Below, piece after piece: positions 23,611 through 32,625 of a DNA stretch of 34,001 nt. The stretch comes from a bacterium (GTDB lineage Bacteria > Arandabacterota > Arandabacteria > Arandabacterales > Arandabacteraceae): the NCBI GenBank assembly GCA_025774845.1, contig JALGZP010000026.1, positions 1-34,001 on the forward strand, written 5' to 3'. Made by a program: the position numbers and the translations under genes. The notes beneath the pieces are model-generated. The model made no database searches, had not been told where the DNA came from, and saw nothing but the letters and a program-made list of their open reading frames with translations. Each line of letters opens with the position of its first letter. The first letter of the stretch is position 1.

Positions 23611-25842
23611 ATGGCAAGGAAGATAGCAGTGACAGTTGCAATTGCGTTGTTGGTGTGCGTAGGGGTGGTATCGGCTGACTGGGATCCCGGGCAGCCCGCC
23701 AAGTGGGTCCAGCTTCCGGATGAGACCAGCCTTGGGATCGATGTGTGTGCTGGGACGGATTGGAATGGGACCATGTTCATTCTTGCTGATGACTTCGAGT
23801 GTACGGAGAATGGTTACATAACCAGTATCCATATATGGGGGTCGTGGTACGATGATTATGTCCCTATGGGGGTGCCTGACTCGGTGATCTTTACGCTGAG
23901 CATCCATGATGACATTCCCGCCTCAGCGAATCCCGATGGATACAGCATACCGGGGCCCGATCGCTGGGTACATACTTTCAGACCGGGTGAGTACACATGG
24001 AGAGTGTATAACGACATGACCATGGAGGGCTGGTTGAACCCACCCGAGGAATACATCTTCCCTGCGGACCATATCATCTGGCAGTATAACTTCCCTATAC
24101 CGCCGGACATGCAGTTTTACCAGCAGGGGACGGAGACCGCCCCGATCGTCTACTGGCTGGATGTCCAGGCCCAGCCGTTTGACGGCACGGCGTTCTTCGG
24201 CTGGAAGACTTCGTACCAACACTGGAACGATGCCGCCGTCTACGGTATTGGGGCCGAACCTTATCTCGGTCCCTGGTGGCCGCTTTATTATCCGCCGTTC
24301 CACGAGCTAGAGGGGGATACCATCGATCTGGCGTTCGTGATCGTCGGTGAGGAGGAGCACGAAGAGGACTGGGGTGATGCACCTGACTCACCGTTGCTCC
24401 CCCGTTACCCCACGCTCGCGGTCAACAACGGCGCCTGGCACGTGATTATGGGCCCGTGGCTTGGTGACGCGACCGACACCCCGGATAGCGAGACTGATGG
24501 CCAGCCGCACCCCCTCGCTCTCGGCGATGATATGCTCGACTTGAATGACGACGAGGACGGTGTTGTGATTCCTGTGCTCACGCAGGGAGCGGCCTCCACC
24601 ATAACCTTCGAGGTTAACGATACTGGTGCGGGTCCCGGTGGTGTTGTAGAGGCCTGGATCGATTTCAACGGCAACCAGACGTGGGAGCATCCCGCAGAAC
24701 AGATCATAGCCGGCTGGTTCGCCGCCGGCATGCATGCGATTAACATCACGACACCTGCGAGTGCGGCAGTGGGCCAGACCTTCGCGCGCTTCCGTATCAG
24801 CAGCGGGGGCGGCCTGCCGCCCGACGGCGGTGCCACCGACGGCGAGGTTGAAGATCACGAGGTCCAGATCGAGGAGTCGCATGTGTTTAAGTGGAAACAG
24901 CGCCCCGATCTCACGTATTATGGAATTGATATCAATGCGAGCTATCCCTATATCTTGGCTGATGACTACCGGTGCACCGAGCCCGGGAGAATCACCGAGA
25001 TCTGGGTCTGGGGATCGTGGCTCGACGACTGGTACCCGTTCGGGATAGATCCAACGGCCGTAGATTTCGTCCTGAGCATTCACAAGGACATTCCTGATAG
25101 TGAAAGCTCAACCGGGTACAGTATGCCCGGCGACCCGGAGTGGTATCGTCTGTTTATCCGCGCCGAGTTCGAGGCCATTGTCTGGGCGGACAGTATCTAT
25201 GAAGGCTGGATGAATCCACCGGATGACTACTGGTTGCCTGCCGATTCGACATGCTGGCTCTACAAATTCTATGTGCCCATCGATGATGCCTACTTCCAGC
25301 AGGGGACGGAGGCCAATCCGATAACCTACTGGCTTGATGTCCAGGCGTATCCGCATGATCCGGATGCCTGGTTCGGCTGGAAGACATCGGTTGAGCACTG
25401 GAACGACGATGCTGTGTGGGGAGATGGAGTTGAGCCATACTACGGACCTTGGTTTGAGCTCAGATACCCACCGAGCCATCCGTGGTTCCCACAGTCGATC
25501 GACCTGGCATTTTCGATTATGAACGCGCCCCTAAGCGGTACGCGGAGTGAAGATGTTGCTCCCGAGTCGTTCGGACTTCACCAGAATGTGCCGAATCCGT
25601 TCAGTTCTTCGACGACGATCCGGTTCAATCTGGCGACGCAAGGCCATGTAATGCTTGAGGTCTTCGACGTTACAGGGCGCTCGGTAAGCACGCTGGTCGA
25701 TGGTGTGGAACATGCAGGAGCACACAGTGCTACCTGGTCGGGACAGGATCGCGCAGGTCGCGATCTACCCGCAGGCGTTTACTTCTATCGCTTGACCAAG
25801 GCTAACCGCCAGATCACGCACAAGATGCTGCTTCTGAGGTAG
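23611..25842 (+). CDS. Secreted surface protein: duplicated beta domain flanking a GEVED domain, with sorting tail
   Basis: A 743-residue exported protein. The ATG at 23611, with GGGGGAG three bases upstream, gives MARKIAVTVAIALLVCVGVVSA as signal; the longer frame to 23512 does not. Two copies of one domain, about 24-250 and 423-640, share ILADDxxCTxxGxIT, then IxxWGSWxDD, LSIHxDIP, GYS(I/M)PG and FGWKTS with HWNDxAV. Between them, from DWGDAPDSP (253) to DGEVED (410-415), is a GEVED domain, which is common in surface proteins of FCB-type and planctomycete genomes. The end from PNPF (661) is a FlgD-like sorting domain finishing MLLLR. No catalytic motif is seen, so adhesive or structural display is the likely role. 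Strong promoter before it and strong terminator after it suggest high expression. Confidence 0.85.
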   Translation: MARKIAVTVAIALLVCVGVVSADWDPGQPAKWVQLPDETSLGIDVCAGTDWNGTMFILADDFECTENGYITSIHIWGSWYDDYVPMGVPDSVIFTLSIHDDIPASANPDGYSIPGPDRWVHTFRPGEYTWRVYNDMTMEGWLNPPEEYIFPADHIIWQYNFPIPPDMQFYQQGTETAPIVYWLDVQAQPFDGTAFFGWKTSYQHWNDAAVYGIGAEPYLGPWWPLYYPPFHELEGDTIDLAFVIVGEEEHEEDWGDAPDSPLLPRYPTLAVNNGAWHVIMGPWLGDATDTPDSETDGQPHPLALGDDMLDLNDDEDGVVIPVLTQGAASTITFEVNDTGAGPGGVVEAWIDFNGNQTWEHPAEQIIAGWFAAGMHAINITTPASAAVGQTFARFRISSGGGLPPDGGATDGEVEDHEVQIEESHVFKWKQRPDLTYYGIDINASYPYILADDYRCTEPGRITEIWVWGSWLDDWYPFGIDPTAVDFVLSIHKDIPDSESSTGYSMPGDPEWYRLFIRAEFEAIVWADSIYEGWMNPPDDYWLPADSTCWLYKFYVPIDDAYFQQGTEANPITYWLDVQAYPHDPDAWFGWKTSVEHWNDDAVWGDGVEPYYGPWFELRYPPSHPWFPQSIDLAFSIMNAPLSGTRSEDVAPESFGLHQNVPNPFSSSTTIRFNLATQGHVMLEVFDVTGRSVSTLVDGVEHAGAHSATWSGQDRAGRDLPAGVYFYRLTKANRQITHKMLLLR

Positions 25843-25856
25843 CAGATAGAAAGAAC

Positions 25857-25896
25857 GGGACAGCTGCCTTCTCCGGTGGCTGTCCCTTTTTCTTTT
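25857..25896 (+). terminator. Strong rho-independent terminator
   Basis: GGGACAGCTGCC (25857-25868) and GGTGGCTGTCCC (25875-25886) form a 12-bp stem with two wobbles and a 6-base loop, followed by TTTTTCTTTT. It begins 14 bases after the GEVED gene stop. Confidence 0.95.
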
Positions 25897-25973
25897 CTGA
25901 TCGACAGACCCCATCTTCCCCGGCTGTCGCATCGACCTCCTCCGGTTCCGCCAGGTGAGACCGGGGTTGGTTC

Positions 25974-26002
25974 TTGACTCATTCATGTGAATAGGCGATT
26001 CT
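25974..26002 (+). promoter_or_regulatory. Weak promoter with palindrome before the ZIP-like gene
   Basis: TTGACT (25974-25979) and a poor GATTCT (25997-26002) with a 17-base spacer. Inside the spacer, ATTCATGTGAAT (25981-25992) is an inverted repeat with 5-base arms, a position where a repressor could sit. Confidence 0.3.
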
Positions 26003-26020
26003 CTCCGCAAGGATGGTGCG

Positions 26021-26716
26021 ATGATCTACTTGGCGATATGCTACGGTCTTCTGCTTGGAGTAATCCACTTCTTCAGCGAGAGCATTCAGGTTTCTAAGAG
26101 CCGGGCCAGGTGGAGGCTGATTTCCTTTGCTGCTGGCTTGTCCATCGCATATCTCTTTCTCGACCTGCTGCCTCACACCTATCACACTGCGGTTGATCTC
26201 AGGGAATGGGTCTTTCTGTTTCTGCTTCTTGGTTTCACGGTCTTCCACCTGATTGAGAAGTATATCTACCAGCATACCGAGAGCGACCGGCGCATGAAAG
26301 ATCTCAAGGAAGTGCACTCCATTGCCTTTTTCGTCTATCATTTCTCAGTCGGTATCGCACTTGAGGAGATCTTGAGGGCCAGTGTTCTCGAAGGGTCTCT
26401 CTTTGTCGTTCCAGTTGCATTCCATGCAGGCTTAAGCAGCGCATCGCTCTCCGGGATTCATGGCGACCTGAGAGAGCGGATGTGGGTCAGGGTATTGCTT
26501 TCGCTTTCCACACTTGCGGGCGTGCTCTTTGCTACTCTCATTCATGTTCCGGCAATCCTCTACAGCATTCTGGTGAGTTTGATCGCAGGTGTCTTACTCT
26601 ATATAATTGTGAGGGAATTCCTGCCGCATGAGGAGAAAGGGAAACCTCTGTATTTCGTGCTAGGTCTTATCTTCTTCCTCGGGCTCCACCTGATCACTTC
26701 AGGAACAGGCTGGTAA
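26021..26716 (+). CDS. Polytopic membrane protein, distantly ZIP-like
   Basis: A 231-residue protein with about eight hydrophobic segments. The ATG has AAGGA seven bases upstream. The layout resembles ZIP metal transporters: AYLFLDLLPHTYH in the second segment, HLIEKYIYQH before a charged loop, FVYHFSVGIALEE in the fourth and VAFHAGLSSASLSG in the fifth. However, the HNxxDG and HExPHE signatures are not intact, so metal transport is only a suggestion, and an unnamed membrane family is equally possible. Its stop is 2 bases from the stop of the convergent gene. Confidence 0.5.
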   Translation: MIYLAICYGLLLGVIHFFSESIQVSKSRARWRLISFAAGLSIAYLFLDLLPHTYHTAVDLREWVFLFLLLGFTVFHLIEKYIYQHTESDRRMKDLKEVHSIAFFVYHFSVGIALEEILRASVLEGSLFVVPVAFHAGLSSASLSGIHGDLRERMWVRVLLSLSTLAGVLFATLIHVPAILYSILVSLIAGVLLYIIVREFLPHEEKGKPLYFVLGLIFFLGLHLITSGTGW

Positions 26717-26718
26717 TC

Positions 26719-29034
26719 CTACTCGACTCTGACTACCTTACTCGAGTGTACGGAGCGACCTGCGCGTAGGGATGCGAAGTAGATGCCGCTTGTGACCATG
26801 TTGCCGTTTCCATCGTTGCCGTCCCACCTGACGGCATGCTTGCCCGGATCATGCCAACCAGCATCGATGGTGCGAACCAGACGGCCCGTGACATCATAGA
26901 CTTCAAGGACGGGCCGGGTCCGGTTATTCAGATGGAAGGTAACGACCGTGCCGGCGCGAAATGGGTTTGGTGAGATTTCAAGAAGTACGGTTTCGTTGAG
27001 GGTGTCCGGCATCCCCGGCCCGGCACCCGCTACCACATCGATTGAATCGATGATACCCGCACTCAGGTTGAAGTAGGTTCCGCTGGCCGTACTCTCCAGC
27101 TTAGCGGCCCTCACCATGTAGATACTCCAACCCGGGACAAGTCCGTTGTCAATGTAGGTCGTGTCTGCGATCAAAGCCGGGCTGATGCGGGCGAAACCAT
27201 CCCGGAGGATCTGGGACCGATAGACATGATAACCGGCTATCGCAGAATCATCGGATGCCGACCAGGTCAGCCGGATCCCGCCACCCAGGACGCACTCGAG
27301 GCCTAGAACTTCCGGGGATTTGACCGCGTGCAAGCGGAGCGTGGGATCTCCTAGCAAAACGGTGTGGATCTGTCTCCCGCCATAACCGATCATGTAAAGC
27401 GTGTGGTTGTTCTGGGTGAGCCGTGCGCTGTACCCGATCGGGTAACCCACAGCCATATGGTGAAGTTGCCAGGCCGGGCGGCCAGCCCAGAAACAGACAA
27501 GCGGATAGTCGGCGGAGCCCAGGGCCGCGCGCATTAGATTGTTGGTGTTATCCCAGTCTCCAAAGTAGCTTCCCATTAGCATTGTAAAAACGGTCCGCAT
27601 AGTCAGGGTAGCGAAATCAGTCGTCGTGGCAACGCCAGCACAGCTTGAGTAACTCCCTCCGCCACACCCATAAGCACAGAGATATTCGTTGGCTTCAAGT
27701 GTGGGGAGCCAGGCACGTGCTCGCGTTGCCGGTGAGCCAAACATAGCCGTGAAATTCCGCCAGCCAGTGCAGGCGTATGCAGTTCCACCACCTTCTCCAA
27801 CATTATCATCTATAAGCCCACGCCGGCGAAGAGTGACCTCACCGGTCCGGAAGGCATGATCCTTATCCAGATAGTGTCTCAAGAGACCGATCTCATCCTC
27901 GGCGAAGGCGGGCATGCGGCTTAAGTCCACACGCCCCACCTGGAGATCGACATCAGACGGCAGGAAAGTCTGATCGAACTTACCGTCACCCGGGACATTG
28001 TGGTTTTCGGGGCGCGACGCGCTTGTTTCATTTACAATGGAATCCGTCCACGCGCCGTCCAACTCTCCGTAGTATAGATCCGCCGGCCAGGCTCCATAGT
28101 GGTTGGCGTGTGCGGCGCGCACGTCACCCGAATAGGGGACTGCTATGTTTCCAAAGATAAAGAGCGTGGAGATGGTAGGATCACTCTGGTACTCGCCCAC
28201 AATCAGACTCTTGACTGCCGGGACAGGAGTATCATCAGGTACGTCACGACGCCGGACGCGATACCCTTCACGTATCATATCAAGCTCAAGCCGGGTGAGT
28301 TCGATCTCGAGTGAGTCTGCAACAGGCGCATCCACCAGCAGAAGGACCGTACCGGGATCTTCCGGTGGAGTGTACTGTATCCCTGCGAGTATGTGCCCGA
28401 ACCTGGGAGACGAGTAAGGTCCGCCCTCGGCAAGTGTGTCTCCGGTTGCATCAGCGGTCAGCTGCCACGAGGTTTCCTCCCCGAAGATATCAAGCGTGAT
28501 GGAAATCACGACCGTGCTGCATGGGCTCTCAGGAGTGCCAATGATGAAAGCGGTGGACTCGTAGAAACCGAATAAACCGCCTGATGCATAAACCGTATCA
28601 CAGCCTGTGACCTCATAAGATCCAAGACCCCGGTCACAGCAGATACCATCCCCCCAAGTATCGAATATCGTGAAAGTCAGGGATGTGCCACTTGCAACCT
28701 CAACCGTATCGGTGATCACCCCACGACTCTTTCGAAAGCTGTACTCGTAGGCACCACCGACGGCCACATCGCCATCCGTCCATGCTGTGGCACCGCCGTC
28801 AAGGACAGCGACCGGCCCGGTCCAGACGGTATCGTCTATCGACTTCCTGAAGATCCGGTACTCGGTTGCTGTCGCATCAGCAACCCACGAGAAGTCGATC
28901 TTCGGAGGTAACTCCTGAATCGTGGCGCTCACCTCCACAGCGTAATCCGTGGTCGCGCAGAATGACTGCGTGGCAAGCATGAGCATGATACTGCCGACCA
29001 GAATGAGGAACCTCGGATGAATGTCGGTTCTCAT
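26719..29034 (-). CDS. Secreted gingipain-like (C25-like) protein with FN3-like regions and sorting tail
   Basis: A 771-residue exported protein. The ATG at 29034 has AAGGA about nine bases upstream and a signal peptide ending near SFCA. An FN3-like domain (about 45-110, IDFSWVADATATEYRIFRKS) comes first. A larger region (about 225-590) follows the order of C25 gingipain-type caspase folds: VLLLVD, then LFIFGNIAVPYSG, DLYYGELDG, and IHTVLLGDPTLRLH at the end. The usual catalytic GHG and aC segments are replaced: YGCGGGSYSSC (Cys457, Cys465) and MLMGSYFGDWDN. So it is either inactive or uses another residue. Another FN3-like part and a FlgD-like sorting domain from PNPF (689) complete it. C25 assignment is moderate; a separate uncharacterised family is the alternative. 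Confidence 0.7.
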   Translation of the reverse strand: MRTDIHPRFLILVGSIMLMLATQSFCATTDYAVEVSATIQELPPKIDFSWVADATATEYRIFRKSIDDTVWTGPVAVLDGGATAWTDGDVAVGGAYEYSFRKSRGVITDTVEVASGTSLTFTIFDTWGDGICCDRGLGSYEVTGCDTVYASGGLFGFYESTAFIIGTPESPCSTVVISITLDIFGEETSWQLTADATGDTLAEGGPYSSPRFGHILAGIQYTPPEDPGTVLLLVDAPVADSLEIELTRLELDMIREGYRVRRRDVPDDTPVPAVKSLIVGEYQSDPTISTLFIFGNIAVPYSGDVRAAHANHYGAWPADLYYGELDGAWTDSIVNETSASRPENHNVPGDGKFDQTFLPSDVDLQVGRVDLSRMPAFAEDEIGLLRHYLDKDHAFRTGEVTLRRRGLIDDNVGEGGGTAYACTGWRNFTAMFGSPATRARAWLPTLEANEYLCAYGCGGGSYSSCAGVATTTDFATLTMRTVFTMLMGSYFGDWDNTNNLMRAALGSADYPLVCFWAGRPAWQLHHMAVGYPIGYSARLTQNNHTLYMIGYGGRQIHTVLLGDPTLRLHAVKSPEVLGLECVLGGGIRLTWSASDDSAIAGYHVYRSQILRDGFARISPALIADTTYIDNGLVPGWSIYMVRAAKLESTASGTYFNLSAGIIDSIDVVAGAGPGMPDTLNETVLLEISPNPFRAGTVVTFHLNNRTRPVLEVYDVTGRLVRTIDAGWHDPGKHAVRWDGNDGNGNMVTSGIYFASLRAGRSVHSSKVVRVE

Positions 29035-29058
29035 AGGTTTTATCCTTTAGCAAATCCC

Positions 29059-29074
29059 CAGGGCAAATGCCCTG
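29059..29074 (-). promoter_or_regulatory. Leader hairpin of the C25-like gene
   Basis: CAGGGC (29059-29064) and GCCCTG (29069-29074) form a perfect 6-bp stem with a 4-base loop, 25 bases upstream of the ATG and inside the predicted leader. Role unknown. Confidence 0.3.
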
Positions 29075-29112
29075 ATGGCTTCACTTCCCACCCTGGCCGG
29101 CATCTGTTTCTT

Positions 29113-29141
29113 ACTATACCCACATCCCGCCAAACTGAGAA
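29113..29141 (-). promoter_or_regulatory. Sigma70-like promoter for the C25-like gene
   Basis: Minus strand: TTCTCA (29136-29141), 17 bases, TATAGT (29113-29118). Leader of about 70 bases. Confidence 0.45.
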
Positions 29142-29260
29142 CCCAGGCCCCGACGGTTCACTTTCGAGCCTTCATGAGTCGCTGTTTGGTAGTGGGGGCC
29201 CGATATGAACCAGAAACCTCTGGTTGTGACTGCGTTCACCCCGAATTAGCGTAAACAATG

Positions 29261-29289
29261 TTGTCAAATACCCCTAAGTGTGCTATCAT
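29261..29289 (+). promoter_or_regulatory. Extended -10 promoter for the M6-type protease
   Basis: TTGTCA (29261-29266), 17 bases, TGC then TATCAT (29284-29289). Both hexamers match 5 of 6, with a TGn extension. The start would be near 29296, so any protein start before that point is excluded. Confidence 0.65.
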
Positions 29290-29346
29290 TCTAGCTGGCC
29301 ATGCAGGGCTGACCCTCAGGGCCAGATGATGCAAAGGGGGTATGCC

Positions 29347-32300
29347 GTGAATGCCACTTCCTCGAGAGTTCCTATAGCCTTCATCTTGCTGACACTGGTA
29401 TGGGCGACTGCGATCCATGCATGTATAGGTGCTGACGGTCAACTCCCGCCGGTGAGGTCAATACCGGCGCTCAGGGCCGAACCCCGCCTTATTCCGGAAG
29501 GTCTGCTCGGGGCCGGAAGGATGCAAGAAACCTTCGAGTACGTGCTCGTGCTCCTCATCGATTTCCGGGATCAGAAGGGCATCACCACACAGGAAGCCTG
29601 GCGTGAAGAGATGTTTGGTGGGACCTACACGATGACCGATTACTTCAAGCGGGCGTCCTATTACTATCCTGGAGTTACCGGACTCTATCTGCTCGGCGCA
29701 ACCGAATCATCGGATTCCAATAACGGCGTAGCAGGGTGGTACACCATCGAGTACGATAAGGCCGACACACCGGGCAAGTACTATGACCATCCCTGGAATG
29801 CGATAGGACCAGAGTGGCGAATGGATGGGCGGAATGCAGGGAACATACTCGAAGCAGCGCTCTGCTCCGCCGATGTCCACGTCAACTTCGCCCAGTTGGA
29901 TGCCGATGGAAACGGCTACATCAGTGCCGATGAGCTCCACATCATAGCAATTCTTGCCGGATACGAGCAATCCTATGGGAGGGATAAACAGCCGGCCACC
30001 TGGAGACACCGCTCGGGGCTTTTCGAGGGAGTTACGCTTGACGGCGTAGTGCTTCTTGAGTGGGGGCAGGGTGGCGGCTATATGATGCTCGGTGAGCTTG
30101 CTCCGAGTGGGTCGATGATCGAGTACGGTCTTGTTTGCCACGAGATGGGACACGACCTGGGGCTTCCGGATCTTTATGATACTGATACGCAGAAATACGT
30201 GAGTCGGGGAATCGGTGAGTGGGGTCTTATGGCCAGCGGCGACTGGTGCAACCTGGGCACACTCGGTGACTGCCCGGTGCTCCCCTGTGCCTGGTCGAAG
30301 ATACGCATGGGATGGATATCACCGACTGAGCTGGGTCTTGTGATCGGCGGCACAAAGATACCCCAGGTAGCAACGAGCCCCGTGGCGGTCAAACTGCTCT
30401 CGGGTCAGGATCAGTATTACCTTGTCACCAACCGGCAGCGGGTCGGTTATGACAGGAGCCTGGTGAGAAGCGGTCCGGCCGACGGACTTCTAATCTGGCA
30501 CATTGATGAGGGTGTGATCGATACGACCTTGATGACCAATAAAGTCAATGCCGACGAGACCCACAAGGGCGTGGATCTTGAGTGTGCCGATGCTTATGTA
30601 GCCGATCACATCATGGATGCGGACCATCTTGACTCCAGCGAGAATGGTGGTGATGCGACCGATCCATGGTATTCGGGCAACAACACTGACTTCGACGCGG
30701 CTTCGGTACCGGATACGAGGGACTATGAGGGAAACAGCACGCTGGCGTTTGTCCGGAACGTGAGTCAGAGCGCGGATACGATGACCGCAGACATGGGTGG
30801 AGCGTTTCAGGCTCTTCCCATTGGCAGTATCAATCTCGCCTCGAATGGGGAGGTCGCCTCGATCACGGCGCCCGGGTCGAGTGATACGCTGCGGCTATGC
30901 TACACGGGCTGGGACTGTTCCGGGTTCACCGACCTGTACGAGTATGATGCGCCATCGTTGTCGTGGATAAAGGTCAACACGTGGGGCTGGAATGTTGCCG
31001 GACATCCCAACTTCTTCGCGGGAAACGAGATCAGACGCCAGGAAGTCGAGTATAGCGGGGAGTTCAAGCTGGTGGCGTGGGGCCTTTGCGGTCTGGGTTG
31101 TGATGAGCCTGCCGATTCTGGTTTCCGGGTAGACGTCCACCTGGTGGGTGATACCGAGGGTACAACATCGGGGAATCAGGACGAGCTTCCGGGCTGGAAC
31201 ATAGGCTTCCGCGATACCTCCTCGGATGAGTTCGAAGAGATCATGGATGCGGTTTATTATTACAACCCTACCATGCTGGGCGACCCGCTGACTTTCTTCC
31301 CTGCCTGGATGGGCGTCGGCTGGGTCGAGGAACTGCATCTGGAGTTTGAAGTTGCACCCGGCATGTACTGGGAGGATATGGTCCTCGCTTTCACGGTGGC
31401 CGCGGTGGATTCATCCGGCCAGATTCAGGTCTATTGCGGTGACGCTGAGTTTCAAGATACCCAGGTCCTGATCGCAGGCCCCGGATACTACGAGGCTGAA
31501 CTCGGCTGGATGCATGTCGAGGGACCGACGACGATCACCGTGACCAGTGGCGATGCCGGGTTTGCCTGGGACTGGATGAGCCTTATGACGGTGGCGCCGA
31601 CCCTGTATCTCACCGAACCACCGAGCATGACGATCACGAGTACCGGCCTGCCCACGACGCAATGGAGTGCTGTCACGAACGCTTTGAAGTACCACGTCGA
31701 GTGGTCAACGGATGCTGAGTTCTTTGACCGCGTGGTCGATGACTCGACCGTGACCGAACCAGAATACGTGCCGTCATTGTCACTGCCTCCGGATTCGCTG
31801 GGTGACGGCTTCTACTGGTGGAGGGTGGCGGCGCAGACACATCCCGGTGTCTGGTCGGAACCCACCACTCCCGGGACCTTCATATACGATAGCCAGCCAC
31901 CTGTTATCACACCTCTTACGATATGGGCTGATACAGCTTATGCGGGTCCCTACCACGTAGCGGTGACCGCGCGCGACGGCGTGTCATGGGTCAACTCAGT
32001 GCAGCTTTACTACCGGTACAATGAAGCCCCGTGGGACAGTGCCTCGATGGATGTTGCAGATACGGCTTATTCGGCGTGGATACCTGCTGTCACGGACTCT
32101 ACAGTGATCGACTACTACACTGAAGCCGAGGACGCAGCAGCCAACGTAGCCACCGACCCGGTTGGTGCGCCTGCATCGTACTACAGGTTTAGAAGCCCAA
32201 CCTCGGGAGTGGGCCAACAACCCGAGGGACCGGCCCCGGTTGCTTTTGCCCTTGCCCAGAACCGTCCGAACCCGTTTGGGATCTCCACACAGTTCCGGTA

Positions 32301-32502
32301 CGCTCTTCCCAGGGACTGCCACGTCAGACTCGAGGTCTTCAACATCCGGGGCCAGAAGATGGCGACCCTGGTCGATGGATATGAGGCGGCCGGACACAAG
32401 GCGGTAAGCTGGGATGCGCATTCGCTTGCCAGCGGCATCTACTTTTATAGACTAGCGGCTGGGGACTTCGTAGCGACTAGGAAGATGGTTCTGCTTCACT
32501 AA
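29347..32502 (+). CDS. Secreted M6-type (immune inhibitor A-like) metalloprotease with sorting tail
   Basis: A 1051-residue exported zinc protease. I chose GTG 29347: AAAGGGGG lies six bases upstream and a signal peptide follows (hydrophobic 9-22). ATG 29326/29329 is possible and would add six or seven residues; the open frame to 29278 starts inside the promoter. The zinc motif HEMGHDLGLPDLYD begins at His265 and is followed by GEWGLMASGDW, both typical of the M6 family. Before it an EF-hand-like loop DADGNGYISADE (185-196) should bind calcium. After the protease come beta-sandwich regions (about 500-760), an FN3-like domain (about 765-860, YHVEWSTDAEF and FYWWRVAAQ), another beta domain, and a FlgD-like sorting domain from PNPF (974) to the end. 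Likely degrades extracellular protein. Confidence 0.88.
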   Translation: MNATSSRVPIAFILLTLVWATAIHACIGADGQLPPVRSIPALRAEPRLIPEGLLGAGRMQETFEYVLVLLIDFRDQKGITTQEAWREEMFGGTYTMTDYFKRASYYYPGVTGLYLLGATESSDSNNGVAGWYTIEYDKADTPGKYYDHPWNAIGPEWRMDGRNAGNILEAALCSADVHVNFAQLDADGNGYISADELHIIAILAGYEQSYGRDKQPATWRHRSGLFEGVTLDGVVLLEWGQGGGYMMLGELAPSGSMIEYGLVCHEMGHDLGLPDLYDTDTQKYVSRGIGEWGLMASGDWCNLGTLGDCPVLPCAWSKIRMGWISPTELGLVIGGTKIPQVATSPVAVKLLSGQDQYYLVTNRQRVGYDRSLVRSGPADGLLIWHIDEGVIDTTLMTNKVNADETHKGVDLECADAYVADHIMDADHLDSSENGGDATDPWYSGNNTDFDAASVPDTRDYEGNSTLAFVRNVSQSADTMTADMGGAFQALPIGSINLASNGEVASITAPGSSDTLRLCYTGWDCSGFTDLYEYDAPSLSWIKVNTWGWNVAGHPNFFAGNEIRRQEVEYSGEFKLVAWGLCGLGCDEPADSGFRVDVHLVGDTEGTTSGNQDELPGWNIGFRDTSSDEFEEIMDAVYYYNPTMLGDPLTFFPAWMGVGWVEELHLEFEVAPGMYWEDMVLAFTVAAVDSSGQIQVYCGDAEFQDTQVLIAGPGYYEAELGWMHVEGPTTITVTSGDAGFAWDWMSLMTVAPTLYLTEPPSMTITSTGLPTTQWSAVTNALKYHVEWSTDAEFFDRVVDDSTVTEPEYVPSLSLPPDSLGDGFYWWRVAAQTHPGVWSEPTTPGTFIYDSQPPVITPLTIWADTAYAGPYHVAVTARDGVSWVNSVQLYYRYNEAPWDSASMDVADTAYSAWIPAVTDSTVIDYYTEAEDAAANVATDPVGAPASYYRFRSPTSGVGQQPEGPAPVAFALAQNRPNPFGISTQFRYALPRDCHVRLEVFNIRGQKMATLVDGYEAAGHKAVSWDAHSLASGIYFYRLAAGDFVATRKMVLLH

Positions 32503-32545
32503 CATCCCGATGGCGGCGTTCATAGTTCCTCCGGGCACAAAACCG

Positions 32546-32574
32546 TTGATTTCCTGACGGACTTGCGGTGTAAT
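32546..32574 (+). promoter_or_regulatory. Sigma70-like promoter for the second kinase
   Basis: TTGATT (32546-32551), 17 bases, TGTAAT (32569-32574). It overlaps the start of the longest open frame (TTG 32563), which is why the later ATG is taken as the kinase start. Confidence 0.55.
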
Positions 32575-32625
32575 ATAGAAGAGCAGACACCCGAGCGTCC
32601 GGCGGACGCAGGGAGGGTGCATCCT

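Larger units (their letters stand above)
29035..29346. other. Divergent intergenic region
   Basis: About 312 bases between the C25-like and M6-like genes, with one promoter per direction and a leader hairpin (all listed). Nothing else is recognisable in 29145-29255. Confidence 0.6.

Noticed and set aside
24388-25083. Minus-strand open frame of 231 codons
   Set aside because: Shadow of the GEVED domain region; no family match and no ribosome site.
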